The notes under the pieces were generated by a model that saw only the letters and a list, made by a program, of their open reading frames with translations, did not search any database and had not been told where the DNA came from. This document shows positions 9,931 through 19,043 of a stretch of 64,000 nucleotides of DNA, one piece after another (position 1 is the first letter of the stretch; each line of letters opens with the position of its first letter). The stretch comes from Caballeronia mineralivorans PML1(12) (GTDB taxonomy: Bacteria > Pseudomonadota > Gammaproteobacteria > Burkholderiales > Burkholderiaceae). The position numbers were made by a program, and so were the translations under genes. The stretch spans positions 62,001 to 126,000 of the forward strand of contig NZ_AEJF01000062.1 of the NCBI RefSeq assembly GCF_001028175.1, read 5' to 3'.

Positions 9931-11029
9931 GCGAGTGAATGTGCCCGGAAGCGGCGCGCCAGCGAGTGCACCGGTACCGCCGCCGTCGGAGTCGCCCGGC
10001 CGGCGCGTGTGGCTGCGTTTCAAGGCGCAGCGCCTAGGCTATTGGAGCACGATCGTGTTCGGGGCGTTGTTCGTCATCAGCCTGCTGGGCGAGGTGCTGG
10101 CGAACAACAAGCCGCTCCTGATCCGCTACGAAGGGCATTATTATTTCCCGATCGTGAAGGACTATTCGGAGAAAGTATTCGGTGGCGATTTCCCGGCGCG
10201 TGCGAACTATCTCGATCCGTATATTCGCGACCGGCTGGAATCGAAGGGCAATTTCGCGATCTATCCACCGAATCATTTTCACTACGACACGGTCGACTAT
10301 TTCGCGACCACGCCCAATCCCGCGCCGCCCTCGGCCGCCAACTGGATCGGCACCGACCAGTTCGGCCGCGACGTGTTTTCGCGCCTGCTGTACGGTTTCC
10401 GGCTCTCAGCCCTCATGGCGCTTGCACTCACGGTCTCGGGCGTCTTCCTGGGCGTCCTGACGGGCGCCGTGCAGGGGTTTTATGGCGGACGCACCGACTT
10501 GATCGGGCAACGCCTCATCGAGATCTGGAGTTCGATGCCGGATCTCTACCTGCTGATCATCTTTGCGTCGATCTTCGAACCGACCTTGTGGCTGCTGTTC
10601 ATCCTGCTCTCGGCGTTCGGATGGCTCACGCTGTCGGACTACGTGCGCGCCGAGTTCCTGCGCAACCGTTCGCTCGATTATGTGCGCGCGGCACGCACGA
10701 TGGGTTTGTCGAACTGGCAGATCATGTGGCGTCACGTGTTACCCAACAGCCTCACGCCGGTGATCACGTTCCTGCCGTTCCGCATGAGCGCGGCGATCCT
10801 CGCGCTGACCAGTCTCGACTTCCTGGGGCTTGGCGTGCCCGCCCCAACACCGAGCCTCGGCGAATTGCTCGCCGAAGGAAAAAACAATCTCGATGCGTGG
10901 TGGATCTCGGGCGCGGCGTTTGGCGGACTCGTGGTCACCTTGCTGCTGCTGACCTTCATGGGCGACGCATTACGCAACGCGCTCGATACCCGCACGCGCG
11001 GTTCCGCATTCGGAGGGGCGCAGAAATGA
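9884..11029 (+). CDS. yejE: ABC transporter permease, YejE type
   Basis: About 381 residues if started at ATG 9884, overlapping yejB by 47 bp. A GTG at 9935, just after the yejB stop, is an alternative that would remove part of the Ser/Pro-rich N-terminus. The RRVWLRFKAQRLGYWS segment, the NKPLLIRYEG stretch and a large periplasmic loop after TM1 mark the YejE family. The EAA loop (ARTMGLSNWQIMWRHVLPN) contacts the ATPase. Its stop codon overlaps the start of the ATPase gene in an ATGA junction. Confidence 0.9.
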   Translation: MSSSTPVSSSTGWTGERVNVPGSGAPASAPVPPPSESPGRRVWLRFKAQRLGYWSTIVFGALFVISLLGEVLANNKPLLIRYEGHYYFPIVKDYSEKVFGGDFPARANYLDPYIRDRLESKGNFAIYPPNHFHYDTVDYFATTPNPAPPSAANWIGTDQFGRDVFSRLLYGFRLSALMALALTVSGVFLGVLTGAVQGFYGGRTDLIGQRLIEIWSSMPDLYLLIIFASIFEPTLWLLFILLSAFGWLTLSDYVRAEFLRNRSLDYVRAARTMGLSNWQIMWRHVLPNSLTPVITFLPFRMSAAILALTSLDFLGLGVPAPTPSLGELLAEGKNNLDAWWISGAAFGGLVVTLLLLTFMGDALRNALDTRTRGSAFGGAQK

Positions 11030-12639
11030 CAGCCCCTCTGTTGCAACTCGACGGTTTGTCGATCGGTTTCGGCGACAAGACCGTCGTGCAGGACCTGAAT
11101 CTCTCGATCGCGCGCGGTGAACGCGTCGCGCTGGTCGGTGAATCGGGATCGGGCAAGAGCGTCACGGCGCTTTCGATTCTCGGTCTCGCGGATCAGGCGC
11201 GCCAGACGGGGCGCATCCTGCTGGACGGCGAGGATCTCTTGCAAAAGACTGAGCAGCAGATGCGCGGTATCCGCGGCCGCGACGTCGCGATGGTCTTCCA
11301 GGAACCGATGACCGCGCTCAATCCGCTATTCACTATCGGTAAGCAGATCGCGGAGAGCCTGCGTCTTCACGAAGGTTTGCGGCCCAACGCTGCACGCGAA
11401 CGCGGTATTGAATTGTTGAGGCGTACGGGCATTCCCGAACCGGAACGGCGTATCGACAGCTTTCCTCATCAACTTTCCGGCGGTCAGCGGCAACGCGCGA
11501 TGATCGCGATGGCACTGGCATGCCGCCCGCGCCTGCTGCTCGCCGATGAACCGACCACGGCGCTCGATGTGACCGTGCGTCAGCAGATAGTGGAGTTGCT
11601 GATTGGCTTGCAGGAGCAGGAAGCGGCTGAGCGGGGCATGGCGGTGTTGCTGATCACGCACGACCTGAATCTGGTGAAGCGTTTTGCGCACCGCGTGGCG
11701 GTGATGGAGAAGGGCGTGCTGGTTGAAACCAATACGACCTCGGACTTGTTCTCGAATCCGCAGCATCCTTACACGCGCCGCTTGCTCAACAGCGAGCCTG
11801 AACGTGCTATCGATCCGATCGCTTCGAATGCGCGGCGGTTGCTCGAAGTGCAGGGTTTGTCCGTCGACTACCGGACCTCGGTGAAGGGCTGGCGCTCTGC
11901 GTTTTCGAAGTCTTCATTCCGCGCTTTGCAGGACGTCGGCATCACACTGCGACGTGGCGAAACACTCGGCATAGTGGGCGAATCCGGATCGGGCAAGTCC
12001 ACGCTTGCGGCTGCAATCCTGGGATTGCAGCGCCCGTCGGAAGGGTTGATTCATATCGATGGGCAGCCTTTGTCCACGCTCAAAAGCACGAACTCGCGGC
12101 GAATGGTGTCGTCGCGGCTGCAGGTCGTGTTCCAGGACCCGTACGGATCGTTGTCGCCGCGCATGACGATCGAGCAGATCGTGGGCGAAGGGATTGCGTT
12201 GCATCGGCCGGAGGTGACGACGGCCGCGCGCCGTCAACGCATGGTAGCGCTGCTCGATGAAGTCGGCATGCCGGCCGACGTCCTGCCGCGCTATCCGCAC
12301 GAGTTTTCCGGTGGACAGCGGCAACGTATTGCGATTGCGAGAGCGCTTGCGGTAGAGCCGGAATTGCTCGTGCTTGATGAACCCACCAGTGCGCTCGATG
12401 TGTCGATACAGCAGCAGGTGCTCAACCTGCTCACGCGGCTGCAGAAAAAGTACACGCTGAGTTATTTGTTCATCACGCACGACCTTGCCGTGATGCGCGC
12501 GATGGCGCACAGGGTGGCCGTGATGAAGGCGGGGCAGATCGTGGAGATCGGCGACACGATGGACATTCTGCGAGCGCCCGCGCATCCCTATACGCAGGCG
12601 TTGCTTGCGGCTTCAATGGTCGCGGGCGCGGCGGCATGA
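11026..12639 (+). CDS. yejF: ABC transporter ATP-binding protein with two ATPase domains, YejF type
   Basis: The ATG at 11026 sits in an ATGA overlap with the preceding permease stop and has GGAGG at 11012. The frame is open for another kilobase upstream, but that part is antisense-like noise inside yejE. The 537-residue product carries two complete ABC domains. The first has Walker A GESGSGKS, signature LSGGQRQR and Walker B LLLADEPT; the second has GESGSGKS, FSGGQRQRIA and LLVLDEPTSALD. The double-domain arrangement is that of YejF (about 529 residues). It powers uptake through YejB/YejE. Confidence 0.94.
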   Translation: MTAPLLQLDGLSIGFGDKTVVQDLNLSIARGERVALVGESGSGKSVTALSILGLADQARQTGRILLDGEDLLQKTEQQMRGIRGRDVAMVFQEPMTALNPLFTIGKQIAESLRLHEGLRPNAARERGIELLRRTGIPEPERRIDSFPHQLSGGQRQRAMIAMALACRPRLLLADEPTTALDVTVRQQIVELLIGLQEQEAAERGMAVLLITHDLNLVKRFAHRVAVMEKGVLVETNTTSDLFSNPQHPYTRRLLNSEPERAIDPIASNARRLLEVQGLSVDYRTSVKGWRSAFSKSSFRALQDVGITLRRGETLGIVGESGSGKSTLAAAILGLQRPSEGLIHIDGQPLSTLKSTNSRRMVSSRLQVVFQDPYGSLSPRMTIEQIVGEGIALHRPEVTTAARRQRMVALLDEVGMPADVLPRYPHEFSGGQRQRIAIARALAVEPELLVLDEPTSALDVSIQQQVLNLLTRLQKKYTLSYLFITHDLAVMRAMAHRVAVMKAGQIVEIGDTMDILRAPAHPYTQALLAASMVAGAAA

Positions 12640-12667
12640 ACGCGGTTTTGCCTCAAGCACCGTTAGT

Positions 12668-13825
12668 TCAGGATACCGGCTCGTCGCTTTTTTCGTTCAC
12701 GGGACGTTTTACGTGCGGCGCGCTAAATGCACCGGGCTCTGGTGAGTCCGGCCCCGAACCCGGTTTGGCGTTCGACGCTGCGGGCTTGCCCGGGACGATC
12801 ATCTTGCGCAGTTGCGGCGCGATGGACGTCGCTTCGAAACACAGCTTGATACCGAAGCGCGCGCGGTTGAGAAGGTGCGCCGTCGTCACCGCTCGCCAGA
12901 AGCGGTTCGGGTTGAAGCCGGGATAACGCGACTCCCGTTCGATCAACGCCTTGCCATCGGGCAAATGGACGAAGCAGCAGTGCTGAAACCATCGAAGGTC
13001 GCGATGCGTGTTGCCGGTCCAGTGCCGGCCGATGGCCTGATACGCGCCTAGCTCCACGATCTGCTGCCCTTCGTCGGCGAGCGTGTTGAGCGCGGCGGAA
13101 ACAAACGATTCGTCGCCATGATGCTGGAGGCGCTCGATCTCGTCGACATAACGCTCGCAGTGCGCGCGTGCGCGCGGCACCAGCGTCCTGAGGAACGCGG
13201 GCGTGCTGAGGAGAAACTCGCCGCCATACCAGCGTGGATTGAGCAGATGCCGGCCGGCTACGATCTCGAGATCCTTGATGACGTTGGCGCTGCCATAAGC
13301 GGGAAACACTTGATCCGAGATATCGAACGCGCCGACTCCGGCGTCGGCACAGAGCTTGAGCAACTCGTCGCCCAAAGAACGGATGGCGACAATGTCGCTA
13401 TCGAGCAGCAGTAGCAGCGTGTCGGGCGAGAGCATGTTGGCCACTTGTTCCAGCAGGTCGAGCTTGAAATGCGCCCCGTAGAATGCCGTGTTCCTTGGGA
13501 CGTTGATGCTGGTGAGGAGTGTGTGAACGAGCGGGCGCCGCTCTTCCGGCACGGCGGAAAAGCATGCGTTGACCGCGTCCGGAGCGTTCGTGAAGACGTT
13601 GAGCCGGGGCATGCCTGCATGAAGCAAGGTCTTGTTTAAGCAAAGCGCCTGGCGGGCGTAGGACAGCGGATCTTTACTCGTGCTGTTGGGACTGGCCGTT
13701 GCGTTGACATCGACAAAGACCAGCGTACAAGGAAAAATTTCCATTCTTTTGTCGTCCAGCTCCTTAATCGAGAATTTGTTGCTGATTGGAGTCGGGTCAT
13801 TTGAATAATCAACCGTTATAAGCAT
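12668..13825 (-). CDS. Glycosyltransferase-like protein (GT-A fold), function unknown
   Basis: 385 residues from ATG 13825; an internal ATG at 13744 is also possible, and neither has a good Shine-Dalgarno. The centre contains LLLLLDSDIVAI, a DxD metal/nucleotide-sugar motif after a hydrophobic strand. It is followed by a segment typical of nucleotide-diphospho-sugar transferases (GGEFLLSTPAFLRTL, GDESFVSAALNTL, GNTHRDLRWFQHC). No transmembrane segment is apparent, and the C-terminus is a Pro/Ser/Glu-rich tail. It is convergent with yejF (28 bp apart) and has no sugar-biosynthesis neighbours. Sugar donor and acceptor are unknown. Confidence 0.6.
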   Translation of the reverse strand: MLITVDYSNDPTPISNKFSIKELDDKRMEIFPCTLVFVDVNATASPNSTSKDPLSYARQALCLNKTLLHAGMPRLNVFTNAPDAVNACFSAVPEERRPLVHTLLTSINVPRNTAFYGAHFKLDLLEQVANMLSPDTLLLLLDSDIVAIRSLGDELLKLCADAGVGAFDISDQVFPAYGSANVIKDLEIVAGRHLLNPRWYGGEFLLSTPAFLRTLVPRARAHCERYVDEIERLQHHGDESFVSAALNTLADEGQQIVELGAYQAIGRHWTGNTHRDLRWFQHCCFVHLPDGKALIERESRYPGFNPNRFWRAVTTAHLLNRARFGIKLCFEATSIAPQLRKMIVPGKPAASNAKPGSGPDSPEPGAFSAPHVKRPVNEKSDEPVS

Positions 13826-14408
13826 CGTGGAAGATACAAATACTATGTGTCCGCCAAAATGCCGGACATGTGAGACATAGATGACCGTATTAGCGTGATT
13901 CGGTTAACTCGCAATGAGGCGTGCGGATTTACATGCACGCATGCGTGCAAGGCCCAGCACGGCGCCAAGTCTTGAGGCAACCGGCCATGAGATGTAATGC
14001 GGGTTGCGGCACCATTATTAGACGGCAAGAGATACCGCGGTTTTGACTTAACAGTAAGCTTGACCGTCTTGTTTATGACAATGACGATATGTGCATTTGA
14101 TCGAATCGCCGGCTTTCTTGATGCTTAGATAATCAAGAGGATTTTGGTGCGCGGTCTGGACCTTTACCGGACACGCGATTAAAAAGCTCCCGGAGTATTC
14201 GACGTAACAGTCGCCGATCGAAGGCTAACCCAGAACCTCAACCCCGGCCGCGCCGTGCTCGAATCACGTATCGCGAGTAAGCTTTAGCGGGAATTTCCAT
14301 GCGGGCATGGTTTTAGCGAAGCAACCCTGACGCTTCGGCCCGCAACAGACCCACCTCATTCCGCGCATCAATACAACTGACTTTCTGACTGATAGACAGG
14401 AGCTTTCC
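13826..14408. other. Intergenic region with a 16-bp perfect palindrome
   Basis: This 583-bp gap separates the glycosyltransferase-like gene from the SDR gene, which are divergent, and I see no supported gene in it. It is AT-richer than its surroundings near both ends, as expected for divergent promoters. A perfect palindrome, TGCACGCATGCGTGCA, occupies 13934-13949 and could be an operator. No promoter could be placed with confidence. Confidence 0.4.
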
Positions 14409-15263
14409 ATGATGAATCGAGACAACCCTGTGTGGCTTATCACCGGCTGCTCGACTGGCTTTGGCCGTGAACTGGCGAAACTCGTGCTGGAACGTGGCTG
14501 GCGCGCGGTCGTGACGGCCCGTGATCCGTCGAAGCTCGCAGACTTGGCCGAAGGCCACAAGGACCGTGCACTCGTGCTGCAACTTGACGTTACCGACCGC
14601 AAGCAGATCGCCGATGTCGTCGCGCAGTCGCAGAAACATTTTGGCCGTATCGACGCGCTCGTGAACAACGCAGGTTACGGTTATCTTGCGGCGATCGAGG
14701 AGGGTGAAGACGACGCTGTGCGGGCGATGTTCGAGACCAACGTGTTTGGCCTGGTCGACATGACGAAGGCTGTGCTGCCCATCATGCGCGCGCAGAAGAG
14801 CGGCATCATCGTGAACATTTCGTCGATAGGCGGGATCACGAGTTTCGCTGCCACCGGCTACTATCACGGCACCAAATACGCGGTGGAAGGTATTTCGGAG
14901 TCGCTGGCTATCGAAGTGAAGCCGCTGGGGATTGACGTGCTGGTGGTCGAGCCTGGACCGTTCCGAACCAACTGGGCGGGGCCGTCGATCAAGCAGTCGG
15001 CTACGCGCATTGATGCTTACGCGGAGACAGCGGGCGAACGCCGGAAGCAGACCGCGGCGCGCAGCGGCAATCAGGCGGGTGATCCGGTGCGTGCGGCGCA
15101 GGCGATCATTGATGCTGCGCTCTCCGATAATCCGCCATTGCGTTTGTTGCTTGGCAAGACCGCGCTTGAACTGGCGCGCAAGAAAGTTGCTTCGCTGACT
15201 CACGATTTCGATGCGTGGGAGAAGACGACTATTGGAGCCGACTTTCCGGAAGGCTCGAGCTAG
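14409..15263 (+). CDS. Classical short-chain dehydrogenase/reductase
   Basis: 284 residues, starting at ATG 14409 (or 14412) after GGAGC. NAD(P)-binding motif TGxxxGxG at residues 12-19 (TGCSTGFG), NNAG at 86-89, and catalytic Ser139, Tyr152 and Lys156 (YHGTK). An Arg at the end of beta-2 (TARDPSKL) suggests NADP preference. The length and the VVEPGPFRTNWAG segment resemble the family annotated as oxidoreductase/SDR acting on uncertain carbonyl substrates. It appears monocistronic. Confidence 0.9.
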   Translation: MMNRDNPVWLITGCSTGFGRELAKLVLERGWRAVVTARDPSKLADLAEGHKDRALVLQLDVTDRKQIADVVAQSQKHFGRIDALVNNAGYGYLAAIEEGEDDAVRAMFETNVFGLVDMTKAVLPIMRAQKSGIIVNISSIGGITSFAATGYYHGTKYAVEGISESLAIEVKPLGIDVLVVEPGPFRTNWAGPSIKQSATRIDAYAETAGERRKQTAARSGNQAGDPVRAAQAIIDAALSDNPPLRLLLGKTALELARKKVASLTHDFDAWEKTTIGADFPEGSS

Positions 15264-15631
15264 ACGAAGCTATTGCGCGACGCATGGCGTACGGGCGTGC
15301 GTCGCACAGGGATCTTTCCAATCCCTTGCGACAACTTGAAACCGTGGCATGGATCCCGGCCTTCGATATCCGCGAACAACCACGCACGAAAATAACTACG
15401 CGGATCACTTAGCCAACCCACCCGGAAATGAGGCAACCAGCACACGTGAGGCCGTGCTGGTATGGGGGTCATGGTGCTTGCCCGAGAGCGTTGGGGGCGA
15501 AGCGTGTTCGTGTCAGGATTCGCGAGAAGGAGGGGTTCAAACATTATCGAGTCTGGCGAGCACCGTGCTATCAGGTGCCAAAAACTTCTAGCCTGCACGC
15601 CAGGGACACTAACTTGCCGATGGTTGGAACG

Positions 15632-15672
15632 CGTTTCTTTGCTTCTTTTCTTTGCGCGTTTGCAAAAATGAC
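15632..15672 (+). repeat. Degenerate Burkholderia-type intergenic stem-loop repeat, copy 1
   Basis: The 687-bp gap 15264-15950 contains no supported gene. Its middle has GCGTTTCTTTGCTTCTTTTC followed by TTTGCGCG and a decayed A-rich right arm. The same pattern occurs intact at 33403-33438. The wider stretch of about 15590-15840 translates antisense into strings (FANAQRKEAKK, VPTIGKLVSLACRL) that I recall as spurious proteins annotated on this repeat in many Burkholderia genomes. The family identity rests on memory and is not verified here. Confidence 0.55.
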
Positions 15673-15950
15673 GTGCCGCCATGCACAGTGGCTAACTGTG
15701 ATAAAGAGAACAGCCAGCATAGACCGGCCACGGACGCAGAAAGCAGCAACCCGGCATAGACCCAGCCCCACGAGCGCCAGCAGACCCCGTCCAACCCCAA
15801 GTGCGAACGAAAACCAACCGCCGCTTCCGCGAACATTTTGCATAAGGCAAACTTATGGACATCGACGGAAAACGCTGCAGCTTTGCACAGCCCTCGCCCG
15901 CACGGGCATGCTGAAAACCAAGCGCGGCACCGCGCCACCCCGGAGCGCCC

Positions 15951-16916
15951 ATGAGACGACCGCGTCACCCCATCGACCTGCGCGCGCTGCAGGCGTTCGT
16001 TGCCGTCTGCGATACCGGCTCGATGACCGCCGCTGCGAAGCAACTCGGCGTGAGCCAGAGCGCCATCAGCCAAGCTGTATCCGCGCTCGAACGCGAGCAG
16101 GGTACGAGTTTATTCGACCGCGACAGCCGTCCGCCGCGTGCCAACAGTGCCGGGCGTGCGTTGCTCGAACTCGCCGCCCCCTTGCTCGATCATGCGCAAC
16201 GGGTGAGTGCGCGCATTGACGAGGCATCGGATGCGGGTAACGCTTCGGTGCGGCTTGGCTGCGTGGACTCGTTCGCGGCCACGGCCGGCCCGGAACTGAT
16301 TCGCGCGCTATCTGGTTCGACGCGGCAGATGGCGCTGTGGTCGGGACTGACGCCGGGGCTGACGAAGCAGTTGCACGATCGCGAGATCGATCTGGCCGTG
16401 TGCACCCAGACTGTCATTTCAGATCCGCGTATCGTGGAGATTCCGCTGTTCTCCGAGGCGTTCGTGGCCGTGGCGTCGCGGCGTTTTCTGGCGTCGCGCC
16501 CGGCGGCGGACTGGCGCACGCTTGCGGCCAATCTTCCGTTGATTCGTTATACGGCGCGCTCGGTCATTGGCCAGCAGGTGGAGCGCTTCGCGCGGCATCT
16601 GGGCATCGACAGCCCGCGGCGTTATGAATTCGATGCCACCGATCCCTTGCTTAGCCTTGTTGCCGCGGGTCTTGGATTTGCGATCTCCACGCCGCTTTGC
16701 TTGTGGCAGGCGCGTCATTATCTTGACGAGATCGATGTGTTGCCGCTGCCTCCGGGCGGCCTCGCGCGCCGCGATTTTTTCCTGCTGCATCGCGAGAGCG
16801 AATGGGACGGTTTTGCGGCCGAACTTATCTCGCTGACGCGCGGCGTGCTCGACCAGCGCATTCAGCCGGCGCTGCAGCAGGCGCTGCCCAACCTGCCCGG
16901 CGATGCGATTCGATAA
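15951..16916 (+). CDS. LysR-family transcriptional regulator
   Basis: 321 residues with GGAG about 7 bp before the ATG. The N-terminal winged HTH is at about residues 8-65 (ALQAFVAVCDTGSMTAAAKQLGVSQSAISQAVSALE), followed by a LysR substrate-binding domain from about 95 to 300. It lies 48 bp upstream of the hutG-like gene on the same strand rather than divergently, so the two may be co-transcribed. The effector is unknown. Confidence 0.92.
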   Translation: MRRPRHPIDLRALQAFVAVCDTGSMTAAAKQLGVSQSAISQAVSALEREQGTSLFDRDSRPPRANSAGRALLELAAPLLDHAQRVSARIDEASDAGNASVRLGCVDSFAATAGPELIRALSGSTRQMALWSGLTPGLTKQLHDREIDLAVCTQTVISDPRIVEIPLFSEAFVAVASRRFLASRPAADWRTLAANLPLIRYTARSVIGQQVERFARHLGIDSPRRYEFDATDPLLSLVAAGLGFAISTPLCLWQARHYLDEIDVLPLPPGGLARRDFFLLHRESEWDGFAAELISLTRGVLDQRIQPALQQALPNLPGDAIR

Positions 16917-16964
16917 CCGCTCATTGACCTGTGTTTCTAACTTTCATTTCGTCCGGAATCCACC

Positions 16965-17759
16965 ATGACCGATCTCTACACCTTGCATCGCGGCGACGCT
17001 CCGCTGCTGATTTCCATCCCCCATCTGGGCACTGAAATTCCTGCGAGCCTGCGGCCGTTGTACACGGACATAGCGCTGAGCGTTGCCGATACCGACTGGC
17101 ATCTCGACCGCCTGTATGACTTCGCCAGCGAGATGGGCGCGACGATTCTTGGCGCGCGCATCTCGCGTTATGTGATCGACCTGAACCGTCCATCGAACGA
17201 TGAAAGCCTTTATCCGGGCCAGACGACAACCGGCTTGTGCCCCGGCGAAACGTTCCGGGGCATGCCCTTGTATCGCGATGGCGCGGCGCCTGATGCTGCT
17301 GAGAAAGCGCGGCGCGTAGTGACCTACTGGCAGTCGTATCACGATGTGCTTGAAGCTGAACTGGCGCGGTTGCGGGCATCGCATCCGAACGTGTTGTTGT
17401 GGGAAGCCCATTCCATTGCGAGCGTGTTGCCACGTCTTTTCGAGGGCAAGCTTCCTGATCTGAACATCGGTACGCAGGACGGGCGGACGGCGGCGCCGGG
17501 CGCCTTGCAGGCCGTCACCGATGCTGCCGCGCGTAGCGGTTACACCTGGATCGCCAACGGGCGTTTCAAGGGTGGTTACAACACGCGTCACTATGGTTCA
17601 CCGGAGACGGGCATTCACGCGATACAACTCGAGATGTGCCAGTCGACTTATATGCATGAGACCGCGCCGTTCGACTACGCGCCCGAGGCGGCCAATAAGG
17701 TTCAGGTCACGGTGAAGGATATGGTGGGGGCAGCACTGGATGTGATCCGGGGGCTGTAG
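16965..17759 (+). CDS. hutG: N-formylglutamate deformylase
   Basis: 264 residues, full length for HutG of the formylglutamate amidohydrolase family. It hydrolyses N-formyl-L-glutamate to glutamate and formate, the last step of the formiminoglutamate deiminase branch of histidine breakdown. Characteristic segments are LLISIPHLGTEIP at the start, DTDWHLDRLY, the Arg/Asn stretch VIDLNRPSNDESLYPGQ and LLWEAHSI. The other hut genes (hutH, U, I, F) are not in the window. The LysR gene immediately upstream is the likely local regulator. Confidence 0.9.
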   Translation: MTDLYTLHRGDAPLLISIPHLGTEIPASLRPLYTDIALSVADTDWHLDRLYDFASEMGATILGARISRYVIDLNRPSNDESLYPGQTTTGLCPGETFRGMPLYRDGAAPDAAEKARRVVTYWQSYHDVLEAELARLRASHPNVLLWEAHSIASVLPRLFEGKLPDLNIGTQDGRTAAPGALQAVTDAAARSGYTWIANGRFKGGYNTRHYGSPETGIHAIQLEMCQSTYMHETAPFDYAPEAANKVQVTVKDMVGAALDVIRGL

Positions 17760-17926
17760 CCGCTCGCGAAGAGTGGGTTTGCTGGCGCTTTGAGACGGTT
17801 CTGCCAGCGGCCAAGCGCGATTTCCGACGATCTCTTAACATGATGCAAGCATCAACGATGCCGCCTGCCCGCGTCGCCGACTCGGCTGCGGCTCATCGGC
17901 TTCCAATGGAAATGAAAGGAGAGAGT

Positions 17927-18952
17927 ATGGAATATCGTTTACTGGGCGAGACGGGCTTTAAGGTGCCCGTGCTGAGTCTCGGCACTGCCACGTTTGGCGG
18001 CAGCAATGACTTTTTCAAAGCGTGGGGCTGCACCGATGCCGACGGCGCGCGCAGCCTCGTCGACATTGCGCTAGAGGCAGGCGTCTCGATGTTCGACAGC
18101 GCCGACGTCTATTCGGACGGCATGGCAGAGGAGATTCTCGGCAAGGCGATTGCCGGACGCCGCTCGCAGGTGATCGTATCGACGAAGGGGACGTTTCAGT
18201 TCGGCTCGGAGGTGAACAGCGTCGGCTCGACGCGGCACCATCTGACCGAAGCCATCAATGGCAGCCTGAAGCGCCTGAATGTCGACTACATCGACATCTA
18301 TCAGCTGCATGGTTTCGACGCGCTTACACGCGTGGAAGAGACCTTGCGCACCCTCGACGACTTCGTGCGCGCCGGCAAGATTCGTGTAATCGGCTGTTCG
18401 AATTTCTCCGGCTGGCACTTGATGAAATCGCTGGCGGTGTCGGACCGTGAGGGCCTTGCCCGGCATTCGGTGCATCAGGCGTATTACTCGCTGGCGGGCC
18501 GTGATTTCGAGCATGAACTGATGCCGCTCGGACTGGACCAGAAGGTCTCGACCATGGTGTGGAGTCCGTTGGGCTGGGGACGTTTGACCGGCAGGGTCCG
18601 TCGCGGCAGTCCGGTGCCCGCGAACAGCCGCTTGCACAAGACGGCGGACATGGGGCCGCCGGTTGCCGATGAATATGTCTACGGCATTGTCGATGCACTG
18701 GATGCCGTGGCGAAAGAAACGGGCAAGAGCGTGCCGCAGATTGCGTTGAACTGGTTGCTGCAGCGGCCGACGGTGGCGAACGTGATTGTGGGCGCCCGCG
18801 ACGAGAAGCAGTTCCGCGAGAACCTGGGCAGTGTCGGCTGGTCGTTGAGTGCGGAGCAGATTGCAGCACTGGATAAAGCGAGCACGTTGCCGCTGCCGTA
18901 TCCGTACTGGCATCAACGCGGATTTGCCGGCCGGAATCCGCCGCCGGTGTAG
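17927..18952 (+). CDS. Aldo/keto reductase
   Basis: The ATG at 17927 is preceded by AAAGGAGAGAGT, so the longer frame from 17840 is rejected. The 341-residue TIM-barrel protein has the full AKR tetrad: Asp57, Tyr62, Lys87 and His128 (FDSADVYSDG, VSTKGTF, YQLHG). It also has the C-terminal NADPH-binding region with VIVGARDEKQFRENL. The sequence style is that of the YajO/Tas-like bacterial AKR branch, which reduces aldehydes or ketones with NADPH. The natural substrate is unknown, and it has no obvious operon partner. Confidence 0.9.
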   Translation: MEYRLLGETGFKVPVLSLGTATFGGSNDFFKAWGCTDADGARSLVDIALEAGVSMFDSADVYSDGMAEEILGKAIAGRRSQVIVSTKGTFQFGSEVNSVGSTRHHLTEAINGSLKRLNVDYIDIYQLHGFDALTRVEETLRTLDDFVRAGKIRVIGCSNFSGWHLMKSLAVSDREGLARHSVHQAYYSLAGRDFEHELMPLGLDQKVSTMVWSPLGWGRLTGRVRRGSPVPANSRLHKTADMGPPVADEYVYGIVDALDAVAKETGKSVPQIALNWLLQRPTVANVIVGARDEKQFRENLGSVGWSLSAEQIAALDKASTLPLPYPYWHQRGFAGRNPPPV

Positions 18953-19043
18953 AGGAGGGGACGGGGCGTGGTTGGGTGAACACGCGGTTTTTCATACGCG
19001 GGGTTGCGAGCGTCGAGCGAGCAACCTTCCGTCCTTTCGCGGC

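Noticed and set aside
10009..11025. An N-terminal extension of more than 330 residues on the YejF-type ATPase
   Set aside because: The extension lies inside the yejE gene in another frame and is Arg/Ala-rich; the ATGA start at 11026 with GGAGG fits the family length.
15277..15305. Hairpin GCGACGCA / TGCGTCGC after the SDR gene as a terminator
   Set aside because: The loop is 13 nt, the stem only 8 bp and no T-tract follows.
15428..15950. Open frame reading into the LysR gene from the repeat region
   Set aside because: Its translation is Arg/Pro/Thr-rich, coincides with the intergenic repeat and has no ribosome site.
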